Source: Lumbricus terrestris
Lineage: Eukaryota > Annelida > Clitellata > Crassiclitellata > Lumbricidae
DNA length: 64,000 bases
Reading direction: 5' to 3'
Assembly: GCA_949752735.1 (NCBI GenBank)
Contig: OX457039.1
Coordinates: 27,210,420 to 27,274,419, forward strand
Within the stretch, counting starts at the first letter, position 1. The number at the start of each line of letters is the position of its first letter. A program made the translations under genes and the position numbers. Under the pieces are notes generated by a model that saw only the letters and a list, made by a program, of their open reading frames with translations, was not told where the DNA came from and did no database searches. This document shows positions 11,320 to 20,840 of the stretch, in pieces.

Positions 11320-14300
11320 ATCCATCTGCTTCTCTTAATGGGCCTACCTCCAAGACTCCAATCTTTCTCTCGTCCTACTCTAAATATGCATTATCACTTC
11401 CTCTGCTTCGTTATTTCTCTGCAAACTTGTTTTGGTTCTTCATGAGATAAGCGCTACAGAAGCAAAGCATGTATGAAGAGGAAAAGATTCATTTAAACTT
11501 TAAAGGCACGTAAAAAGAAATTCTTCTCTGTATTATAGTCCTATGTAGGCTATAGCTGCTGTTGAGCAACGAGCGCATTCTCCGGTCTGTCAGTTTTTCA
11601 TTCGGTAGATGTCAGTAGTAGCGACGATGTACCTGCATCAGCTGACTCGACCATTCGCCAGATGATGTCATTGACAGCAGCAGCACGTGACTTGATTGCA
11701 CAGGTGAGCGTGAATTCCCGTGAACAAAGACTATGAACGTCTCCAACAGAACAACAAATATAGGCGACTGGGTGTAGGTGTGCGGAAGTTGTTGTGTTTT
11801 TGAATATAAATCCATAATTTACTGTGTAATTTTTTTACCATCGTTTAATCACACTGCGACTAACTTTGGATTTATCGTTAGAACAGTTGGCTTCGATATA
11901 AGTTAACTCGAAAGCAGTCACATTATAATAGTGACAATGTCTATACGTGCTTAGAGAGATTAGAGCTAACAGGTGAGCTGGGTTAACGTTCAAATGATCA
12001 CTGCTTTGACTGCGCTGTCTCAAATTGAACTCATGTTGAAGAATGTTATTAACAGCACGGTATTTTGGCTCGTTGATTACCATTTTAAGATATGTAAGTA
12101 ATTGCGCACGGTGCATATGTAGGAATTGTAGGATATCTCTTGTAAGTACTTGGAGGTTAGAAACGTAAGCCTTATACATGTAATGGATGCGCGTAGTAAA
12201 GTCCTGACATTGTGAGCCACTGAGTCGTGTGAGAGATGTTCCTGAAACGAAAGGACGCGGGGGGGAGAGGGCTGCACTATATCTGTCAGGATACATGTTT
12301 TCAAATGATATGGGACTGGAATATTGCTAAGCTTTTGTTTTGAATAATTTGCCCAATGTAGCATTATTAGGCCTATGCTACTTATCTTCAATCCAACTTC
12401 TACTTTGTGCTTAGCGAGAATTTAAAGTTAAAGTTCTATTATCTGATCTATCATGATTTATTTCAATAATACATTGTTCCAAAAAGCAATTGAAAAATTA
12501 CATTTGTCAAGATTTGCTCTTCGTATTGTATATGCTTGCACTGAAAGTGGGTGATTGTCTAAACAAGGTGCTGGGACTCCAACAATCAAAAACCCTATAA
12601 AACTGCTGCGTAGAACATGTTCAGTAAATGGAGGCCTTTGCAATAATTTGTTAAAATTATATCAAGACTAAAATTAATTATTAGCTCTATATCGGTATTC
12701 AGTAGGTATATATGCCACTCAATCTCTTAAAGTCTAACATTGGACAGTTTCTTTATCTGAAAAAATGTCCTTGTATAGTTCTTGCAATGTCCTTGCTTAT
12801 TTTTGGGCATTTCATGAATGGTAAAAAATCAAGAGCATTGAGGGACCACTAAATATCAATCGGACTAAAATTTTGCACTTATTCATCACTAAGGCAAGGT
12901 AACAAAATGAGAGGGTACCGTCAGCGAAATTCCCAAAAATTATTTTAGAGGACACCCTACTAGACATGCGTTAGAATGTACAATGTTGTACATATACGAA
13001 TATATTGTACAAATATTTCTTGTGCAGATGCATACACTGTGACCAGTGTTCATATACATTAGTTGTTGGTGTGCGTATAGTCACCATAATTAATGTAAAT
13101 TATTTCATGGAGTATACTGCATTGATTGTAAAGACCTCAGCATTAAATTGTCTCTGATTCGTGTGATGGTAAATTTCCAATGATGCCTTTTAACAAACTT
13201 TGCTGATGAATTGCTTGGATGACTGACTCACAGAGCTCTGAGTAATGGGAAAACTGCCCCCACAGTCATGTCTTGTTAAACATTTGACGATCGCCACCCA
13301 CTACCACCACCGTCACCAATACCACCACCACCGCCATTTACTTAATTTCTTAGCCTCAAGATATGAGAAAAATAGACCAGTACCCCCTCAGTACACCATG
13401 TCTCTTTCCATTGATGGCATGGAAATGAAAATATATCATTCCATTCCGGTGTTTGAAAGGGACAAATCATCAAATTGCTTATGTGTTCTAACAAGGTTTT
13501 GAACTCTTGAACCCCAAATTTATTTATACACCAGCACGCTAAGAAATAGATTGCCAGTGTTGTGCTTTAATGAACAGAAGCAGGGTGAGTAACATGTGGG
13601 CCTTGTCTAATGTCTAGCCCTTGTTGACTTTTGACCCTGCTCTTGACTTTTCCTTTATCTTATCAGTGTACCTGGCACTTGAGAGCCTTTTATCCATTTT
13701 AGCCCGTTGGAGGCCCCACAAACCAGATTGAACAGGAGGTAGAAGAGTGTTAGATTCACATAATTTGGCAGCTACAGTGAAAGATATGAAATATATAACT
13801 ATAGTCTTTTTGTGGCTGCAGATCATGTATTATATTCTGGAGCCCCATTTTGAAAGTCATGACATAGTAATGGTGTAAAACATACAACTTAGCATCAACC
13901 AATTACACACCAACCACTAACACTCAGGTGTAAAACACCAAGATTTGATATAAACAATTTAAAGTTGAAATGCGTTTGCAATTTGGAAGATTTATAAAGT
14001 GCCACTCAGCAATTTAGAGACACTACGTCTAAGACTATCACTAACAAATAAGATGCATCTTACGGAGTACTTCAGGCCTTTCTAAATTAGGAGAAGGGTT
14101 TGTAATAAAACAAGCTGCCAGTATTGAGTGAGGTTCGTTTACAGGTCCAATAATATGTGTCTTTGACCTTGGTACATTTATGTAATGAGGTCATGCAAGT
14201 GACTGAATGCCATGACACCAGCAGTTTTATTCCTCATGAATGCTGATTGTACCTTCATTGTGGCAGAAGTCATTTAGAAGTACTCAACTGATCTACTGGA

Positions 14301-14833
14301 CCACACATGGATCCTTTAAGGATTCCTGGTTTAATAGCAAGCTGTATAGAAGTAGCTTTGTTCATGCCAAACTCAACTGACTCCCTGTGAAGTAATTAAG
14401 TAAAATTATGCAGATCTGTACTTGTAAATAACATACCTCTTGTCTTTTTAACCCAAGTGCTGATATAGTTTACTAAGAAGAAGCTCATCAGTAAGCAGGG
14501 CCACAAGATCCGCCTTATAAAATTATGTAACAAATGTTGTTTTCATGAATGTTTGTTCTAAAGCTGAATTAAAATTGGTTTATCTGTAGCTGCACCAAAT
14601 GAGAAGATGCTTTCAAAATGAGATCCAGTATATAATATATATTACATATATATATATATGCACATAAAATGTTATTATATAATATGTGTTATTATGTACA
14701 CATTTCTTGTATATGCCAGATACGTGCTGCAGATTCAGTTTTTAATTGTTGAATGCTACAAACTTGTGCATTAATGTTTGCTGATCATGTAGACATATAT
14801 TGTGTTGAGCTCTGTCTTCATGTTCATTTGCAG
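11320..14833 (+). other. No coding evidence; probable upstream flank or 5'UTR intron
   Basis: A 3.5-kb AT-rich stretch without transposon ends or recognisable coding sequence. It closes with a polypyrimidine-rich sequence and cag at 14831-14833, the 3' splice site before the MAGUK exon, so at least its right part is probably intron. Several short frames (11612-11815, 11835-12391, 13245-13502) have no family resemblance. Confidence 0.5.
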
Positions 14834-15008
14834 AATTCCTTCATCACACCTGAACTTAGCAGTGTCTCGTAAACCCGAAAGTGGGACAAGCATTGCAGAC
14901 TATGAACCTGAATCAAGCAGCAGTTTGTGAGCTGTGGATTACATAGGTTTCTCGCATATTGTTCTTTACCCGTCTGTATTATTTCGTGGACGCTGAAAGT
15001 GAAACGCG
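14834..15008 (+). other. 5'UTR part of the MAGUK exon, after a 3' splice site
   Basis: The sequence ctctgtcttcatgttcatttgcag ends at 14833 and has the form of a splice acceptor. In-frame TGA codons precede the start, the nearest at 15000-15002, so the coding frame cannot extend upstream. A non-coding first exon further 5' is implied. Confidence 0.5.
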
Positions 15009-18000
15009 ATGGGTCCCATTAAGACACATGGACCAACTGTCTTGGCGGCCATTGAACAGAACGACGTTAACAAAGTCACCGATATTCTGACAAGCAAGTT
15101 TCGTGATAAGCAGAAGACAAAGCAGTTCTTAGTGTCCGAAGTGCGGCACTTGCATTCCGAATCCGTGGCCATTCCTCTGTTGGCGGCCGCGGCCTTGGAT
15201 GATCCGTCGATTCTGCGCTTCCTCGTCAACGAACATGGAGCAGACGTCAACTTTGTCTACGAGTGCGGCACGGAGAAGAAGAGAACGTACGAGACGGCGG
15301 TGTTAATCGCAGTGAAGAGAAGCTGCTACGCGATGGTGGACGTGATCGCGTCACTCGGTGGTGATGTCAACATTCAGGACTACAAGCGTCGGACACCACT
15401 GCACCACGCCGTCCGCATGGCCAACCGTCGCATGGTGCGGGTCTTGCTGTCACATGGAGCGATGAGCAACATATGCGACGCCAACGGACAGCTTCCTCTC
15501 GACGTTGCTGCAGCGTATGGTCATCTGGAAATAGTGAAGCTGCTGATGAGATCTGGTGGCAACCTGTACAGGCCAGCAGGCGGTGATGCAGGTAGCACCC
15601 CGATTCACGCAGTGGCCAGAGAGGGACACGCCAATCTGCTGCAGATGTTTGGTGAGCTGTTCAGGGCGGACGGAAACTTCATGATTCCGTGCGAAGATGG
15701 GATCTCGCGGACGCCGTTACACGTGGCCGCAAGCGAAGGAAACCCTGACAGCGTGAAAGCGCTGCTTGAGTTCTGCTCCGCTGATCCCAATCTGAAGGAT
15801 TCCGATGGAAATGGAGCAATCCATTGCGCCGTTGCCACCCGGTGTTCTGCTGCCCTTGGAACACCAGATGAGGATGATGTGGTTGAGACCGTCCGGGTGC
15901 TCATCCGTCATGGGGTGGATTTCAACCGAGGCAACGGTGTGGGGGACACTGCCCTGCATCTGGCCGCAAGGAATGGCATCACAGGCGCGGTTCAAGTTCT
16001 CGTTGAGGCTGGTTGTGATATTCTGCTATTAGACAGCTCTGGACTTCGGGCAGTTGATCTGCTGCCTCCAAATGATGAGTTTTCGAGGAGCATCATCATG
16101 GCTGCCATGGAAGAACAAATGAGAAGCAGAGCGGCAGTCGTTCCTGAGGTTCATCTATCAGGAGCTAAGTCAAAGCTTCACCATCCTCTAGGAATGCGGA
16201 ACCACAAGAGTGGCTCTGAGATACGAAACGAGGTGGCGTCAGGCACGGCAGACTCTGGCATAGCAGCGTCAAAGCCACGCCCAGCTGTTAGAAAAACAAA
16301 ATCTGTGGAGAACCTGGATCAAGAGTTGGATATTGCTCCAAGCCAGGAGAAAAGCAAGGCCCCAGATCCGCTGGCTCGAGCCCCCAGAATCCGCAGTAAC
16401 AGTGTCCAGGGACCACCGGAAGCAACAGATCTGAAGACTTCCGATGTTGCTCCACCATTTGGAAAGAGGTTATCAAAGCAGAAGAAAGACAAGAAACTGA
16501 TCGAGAGTGAAGAACCACCGGAAGTAGAGTTGCCACCTCCTACTGGTCACAAGAACAAAAGAATCTTGAAAGTAAATGTCTCGATGAATGAAACAACTTC
16601 ACTGGACAGAACAACAGATAGTGATGAGTACGTTCTAAATGGTGATGCGAAGGTTCATGCGAAGGGGATCGGACCACAAGTACCTAAAAAGACGAATGCA
16701 AAAAAGAGCAACAGTGCAGCTCAGAAGAAGAATGACGACCCCTCGCAGCCCAGTCTGCAGGCGTGGCTGGACGAACAAGCGCAACTGCTCAAGGAAAAAG
16801 AGAAGGGTGATCAAGGAGGTCCAGTTGCGCAGAGCACTCCACCATCAATGAGAAATAACCCTCTGTTAAAGGAGCATGTTGAATCAAGCACAAATGATAG
16901 CGACAGTGACGTGTTAGTCGAACAACGAGCTAAACAGAAGCCACCTCCGCCTCCAAAGCCGTCGAAGGTTAGAAATATAAGCGTGAGTTCAGCAGTGCAT
17001 GTAGCGACAGATCTACCTTCGCTATCGAAAGACAGACGAGTGACGTCAGAGAGCGCCCAAAATCTGAAGGAAATTCAAAATCGAATGGTGCAGCGACGTG
17101 ATAGCCAGACGAGTTTGACAGGAATTGCCCAACTGGGAATTGGTGAGAGCAGCCTTTGCTTTGAACCTGCCTCACCAGTCATAGATGTGATCCCATCGAA
17201 ACCTAACAGCAGACTGAACATGAGTCTGGACTCTGCTCGTTCGAAGCAGAGTAGCAAAAAGATTCAGCCTGTGCCAAAGCCAAGAGATTTGCATACAGCT
17301 GCTGTTGGCACCAGTGAGTCAGCATCAAATGTTTCTGGTGAGAACAACGTCACCACAACTGGTGTATCTTCTGTCAAATTTAAGCAGCATCCGATGTCAA
17401 AGATAAAGGATACAGAAGAAGTGTTGCCTCCTGGTCTGCAGCAGAAGCAACCACCTGTCACTGAGCATCTCTCATCTTTCAAGTCAATAGGTTTGGTGTT
17501 TGAAAAGGCAGCGGCAGAAAACGTCGCACCAGTAAAGAATGTTGGAAAGACTCGTCCTCCTCTGCGTACAGGATACAAGGATGTTGTTGATCATTCGAAC
17601 GACACAGGAAATATCTCTAGGAATTCTGAAACGGTTCCTAAGCCATCGGAAGCAAATAAACGCAGCAGTCAATCAAAGACAACGAAACAGCCGACAAAAG
17701 CAGCAGCAGTTCATCCGCCTGAATCGTCTGAATCTGAAGAAGAAGAAGAAGAAGACAGCGAGGAAGAATCGGAAGACAGTGAAGAAGAGGAAGAAGAAGA
17801 GGATGATGAAGAGGAAGAGGATAGTGAAGATGAGGATGAAGAAGAGGAAGCTCAACCAAACCAGAGAGTATTGAACACTAGTGCATCCGCTAAGTCTTTA
17901 AGAAACCAAGACATACGAGTTGTAACATTCTACTGCCAGGATAATCCTGGTTTCACAGTCATTGGAGGAAATGCTGAGGGAATATTCGTGCATTCACTGG

Positions 18001-19496
18001 ATCCCATTTCAGAGGCTGCGAGAAACGGTCTGTCCAACGGGGATCAGATCCTGCGCGCGAACGGTAGACGAGTTCTGGGGTTGACAAAGGAAGAGGCGAG
18101 TCAGATAGTGCGACTGCCTGGTGGCGAGATGACCTTACACACCCGAAGCACGCCTGATCAATATAAGGTAGTGGTGGACAATGGTGGAATAGGAGATGGA
18201 TTCTTTGTCCAGGCCCAGTTCAACCACGATGCAGGAAAGAAGGGTGAGCTGAGCATACGTGAGGGGGACATTTTCTCTGTGACAGACACGCTGCTTGAGA
18301 ACGGTCCCGGGATCTGGAAGGCGCATAAGATCAATGCGAAGAAGAACGAAGAACAGATTGGAACCATTCCAAGTAGGCAGAGAGCGGATCAGATCATAGT
18401 CAAGCAACGGCTGTCGCAGAGCAAGCCGGACCAAAGAGGCGGCGCTTTCTTCCGAAGTTTTCGAAGGTCAAAATCGGCGGAGAGGAACAGCAAAGGTCAA
18501 GAGGAGGACGAGAAGAATTCGTCTGCCGTCATATCGGATGTCGTCAGTTATCAGAAGGTGATTCAGAGGCTGTCTGAGAATCGTCGACCTGTCGTCGTAC
18601 TTGGTCTCTTCTGCGACATCGTCATCAGCATGCTCATCCGCGACGCACCCGAACTGTTCGAGGCACCACAAGAGGAAGTGGAAAGCTCTAGGTCAGGCGA
18701 GGATCCGGTAAACGTCCGAGTTATCCGTGGTTCATACCATCGGGGCAAGCACTGCCTCGTCATTCTCACTCCACCGGCAATCGACTTCCTTCAGCAGAAG
18801 ACGGATCTGAATCCAATCGTCATCTACATCTCACCCGTCTCAAAGTCGGTCGTTAAAGCGGTGAAGGCGAAACTCGCTCCAAACTACAACAAGAACGCAG
18901 GCTACATGTACGATGAGGCTGCAAAGTTTGAGAAGACGTACGGACATCTGTTTTCCACTTCGGTTGCCTACACAACGGATGACTGGTGGTTCTTTCACCT
19001 GAAGGAGGCGATTGGACGCATACAGAACCAACCCATCTGGCGCACCATCACCGAGGAAGAAGCGGAGGCATCTGCCATGGCAGAACTCAACAAGATCTGT
19101 CCAGGTGTTGCTGTGTTACTGCCAATTCAAACGAGAAAAAGTAGGGACACAACGCCACGGTTTTCAAGAACTACTGATGACTTGCCAGTGCAAGTGCAGG
19201 CACAGAATGGCGGAGTGAGAGGCAGACCACCAATGGCAGGAAACAGGGAACTCAACAGCAGGGTAGAGGCACAGGCAAATGAACTTCGAAAAGAAATGGC
19301 AGCCAGGTCCATTCTGAAACAGCGAGCTCCTGGTGGAAGTACAAGTTCTGACCAAGTAAGCATTAAAAGTGGATTTCAGAAGGGCATGTCAGTCAGCTTT
19401 GATGAACAAGAACCGTCAGAAATGCCGAAGTACATCACTGGTAAAATTCCGAAACAAAGAAATCCCACCAACACTCAGGTCAGTCGCACTTTATAA
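15009..19496 (+). CDS. Ankyrin-repeat MAGUK with ZO-type PDZ-SH3-guanylate kinase module
   Basis: Predicted membrane-associated scaffold of 1495 residues. The first ATG after an in-frame stop is used (G at -3, G at +4). Residues about 8-370 form nine or so ankyrin repeats (TPLHHAV, LPLDVAAAYGHLEIVKLL, TPLHVAASEG, TALHLAARNG). About 370-905 is disordered, with a polyproline SH3 ligand (KPPPPPKPSK, about 644). About 905-950 is almost pure Glu/Asp/Ser. A PDZ follows at about 968-1048 (binding loop PGFTVIGG), then SH3 at about 1055-1135, a basic linker (RRSKSAER) and a guanylate-kinase-like domain at about 1176-1345. The P-loop is degenerate, so it is a binding domain, not an enzyme. From family knowledge, the PDZ-SH3-GK part matches the third PDZ onward of ZO/TJP proteins. 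ZO proteins have three PDZ domains and no ankyrin repeats, so the N-terminus is unusual. The 4.5-kb coding region has no introns. Exact orthology is not settled. Confidence 0.93.
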   Translation: MGPIKTHGPTVLAAIEQNDVNKVTDILTSKFRDKQKTKQFLVSEVRHLHSESVAIPLLAAAALDDPSILRFLVNEHGADVNFVYECGTEKKRTYETAVLIAVKRSCYAMVDVIASLGGDVNIQDYKRRTPLHHAVRMANRRMVRVLLSHGAMSNICDANGQLPLDVAAAYGHLEIVKLLMRSGGNLYRPAGGDAGSTPIHAVAREGHANLLQMFGELFRADGNFMIPCEDGISRTPLHVAASEGNPDSVKALLEFCSADPNLKDSDGNGAIHCAVATRCSAALGTPDEDDVVETVRVLIRHGVDFNRGNGVGDTALHLAARNGITGAVQVLVEAGCDILLLDSSGLRAVDLLPPNDEFSRSIIMAAMEEQMRSRAAVVPEVHLSGAKSKLHHPLGMRNHKSGSEIRNEVASGTADSGIAASKPRPAVRKTKSVENLDQELDIAPSQEKSKAPDPLARAPRIRSNSVQGPPEATDLKTSDVAPPFGKRLSKQKKDKKLIESEEPPEVELPPPTGHKNKRILKVNVSMNETTSLDRTTDSDEYVLNGDAKVHAKGIGPQVPKKTNAKKSNSAAQKKNDDPSQPSLQAWLDEQAQLLKEKEKGDQGGPVAQSTPPSMRNNPLLKEHVESSTNDSDSDVLVEQRAKQKPPPPPKPSKVRNISVSSAVHVATDLPSLSKDRRVTSESAQNLKEIQNRMVQRRDSQTSLTGIAQLGIGESSLCFEPASPVIDVIPSKPNSRLNMSLDSARSKQSSKKIQPVPKPRDLHTAAVGTSESASNVSGENNVTTTGVSSVKFKQHPMSKIKDTEEVLPPGLQQKQPPVTEHLSSFKSIGLVFEKAAAENVAPVKNVGKTRPPLRTGYKDVVDHSNDTGNISRNSETVPKPSEANKRSSQSKTTKQPTKAAAVHPPESSESEEEEEEDSEEESEDSEEEEEEEDDEEEEDSEDEDEEEEAQPNQRVLNTSASAKSLRNQDIRVVTFYCQDNPGFTVIGGNAEGIFVHSLDPISEAARNGLSNGDQILRANGRRVLGLTKEEASQIVRLPGGEMTLHTRSTPDQYKVVVDNGGIGDGFFVQAQFNHDAGKKGELSIREGDIFSVTDTLLENGPGIWKAHKINAKKNEEQIGTIPSRQRADQIIVKQRLSQSKPDQRGGAFFRSFRRSKSAERNSKGQEEDEKNSSAVISDVVSYQKVIQRLSENRRPVVVLGLFCDIVISMLIRDAPELFEAPQEEVESSRSGEDPVNVRVIRGSYHRGKHCLVILTPPAIDFLQQKTDLNPIVIYISPVSKSVVKAVKAKLAPNYNKNAGYMYDEAAKFEKTYGHLFSTSVAYTTDDWWFFHLKEAIGRIQNQPIWRTITEEEAEASAMAELNKICPGVAVLLPIQTRKSRDTTPRFSRTTDDLPVQVQAQNGGVRGRPPMAGNRELNSRVEAQANELRKEMAARSILKQRAPGGSTSSDQVSIKSGFQKGMSVSFDEQEPSEMPKYITGKIPKQRNPTNTQVSRTL
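19479..19484 (+). promoter_or_regulatory. Donor-like site CAG/GTCAGT just before the MAGUK stop
   Basis: The last codons read ...ACT CAG GTC AGT CGC ACT TTA TAA. CAG/GTCAGT fits a 5' splice site. If it is used, the last five residues and the stop would be replaced by a downstream exon. No such exon was identified. Confidence 0.35.
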
Positions 19497-19512
19497 TCAT
19501 CTTCTAAGGTTG

Positions 19513-19518
19513 AATAAA
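19513..19518 (+). terminator. AATAAA polyadenylation signal, MAGUK gene
   Basis: Canonical AATAAA 17 bases after the stop codon. It implies a very short 3'UTR if used. Confidence 0.5.
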
Positions 19519-19519
19519 A

Positions 19520-19960
19520 TTGTAATCTTTGTTCTATATGACGGACATATTACATGAGACAAAGGCTCCTTGAACTACTGTTCTGCCACTAAATTAAATT
19601 TGCGGTATGCTTGTTTCTTGGATTGGTCTTCAAGTATAAATCATCCAGAAGAGATGTCGTTTGGACCCATCTGTCTCCCTGGTCTGCCTTTACAGACATC
19701 TGCATTCTAGTTGTGCACTAAGGCCTAGACTATGGTGCTGTGGTGATCTTGAAGTATCAACTGTGCTGTGGGGTACTTTGATACCATGGCATCCAAGAAC
19801 AGACTCGTTAACTCACAGGCACAGTATATAGACAGATTGCTGTAGTAACTAAGGAAGTAGATGTTTAGGACTTGAGTTGTACTGAAGTAATTTGTTACTA
19901 AATTTAATTTGGTATGCATGCATTAGGTATATCTTCTGTTCAGAGTTGGCTGTCACTCTC
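19520..19960. other. Downstream flank, no feature
   Basis: AT-rich sequence after the MAGUK gene with no recognisable frame or repeat. Confidence 0.4.
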
Positions 19961-20840
19961 TTACCATGCTATCACTGCTCTTCTTATACATTCCTCTGTT
20001 TTCACTCGCATCGACTACTGTTGCGCTATCTACACTGGTCTCCCATCTGTGCAGTTGGTGTGCTTGAAGCTGGTCCTGCACACAGCCACATGCCTAATTG
20101 GTCATATTCCAAAATTTTATCATGTCACAGATTAATTATATGCAAGTTATCCTGCATTAGCTCCCTTTCCCGCAGCAAATATATCTCAGGGCTTTGCTTT
20201 GGTGCGACACTGCCTCTTAGGTGCTGTTCCTGGATATTTACAAGAGCTATATGTCACAAATATATATATGTCACAAATACTTTGGTTGTTCAGAGAAGTC
20301 GTGCTCTACGTTCTTCCGTTCAGGGTGAACTCCTCGTTCCCCGAGCACGAACTGCTCTTAGCTAGCACCGTGCTTTCTCTGTTAATGGTCTCGTGGTGTG
20401 GAACGGGCTTCCACTGTCTATGCACCTTATGCCTAGGGTGACCTTCAGTGACATAGACAAGGCAGTTTTTGGGGTTAAAACCCCCTCCCATTGACTTAGG
20501 AAAAACGTTTTTGAAAGGTTATCTATCCACTTAAATAAGAAAAACAAACAATTGTTTGTAATAACAATTGTTTTTCTTACTTTATTCCCTTTGTTACTTT
20601 ATTCCCTTTTTATTTACTGTATTACTGTTGGGTTGGTGTCAGGAAGGGCATCCGGCCAGGCCATAGCACCCCCCAAAACCCCCATCATAAATTTCTGGCT
20701 ATGCCACTGCTAGGGTTTGCTTAGATACATTTTATCGCACCCTTAAAACAGTGCTTTTCAGCCAAGGTTGGGTTGGGAGTGCTCCTGAGTAGTAACCTTG
20801 AAGGGGCGCCATACAAGTCTTCACAATGAATGAATGAATC
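19960..20840 (+). pseudogene. L2/CR1-like LINE 3' part, broken
   Basis: Pieces of a non-LTR retrotransposon C-terminus appear in two + frames: SVFTRIDYCCAIYTGLPSVQ (compare DYCNSLLYGLP of this family), FSVNGLVVWNGLPLSMHL, and after an interruption LKTVLFSQGW. The order is that of an L2/CR1 protein end. About 250 bases (20445-20695) appear inserted between the last two pieces. They include gtgtcaggaagggcatccgg, a motif I associate with RTE-type 3' ends. A tail, cttgaaggggcgccata then (gaat)n, closes the element at 20835. Multiple frameshifts make it non-functional. Confidence 0.6.
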
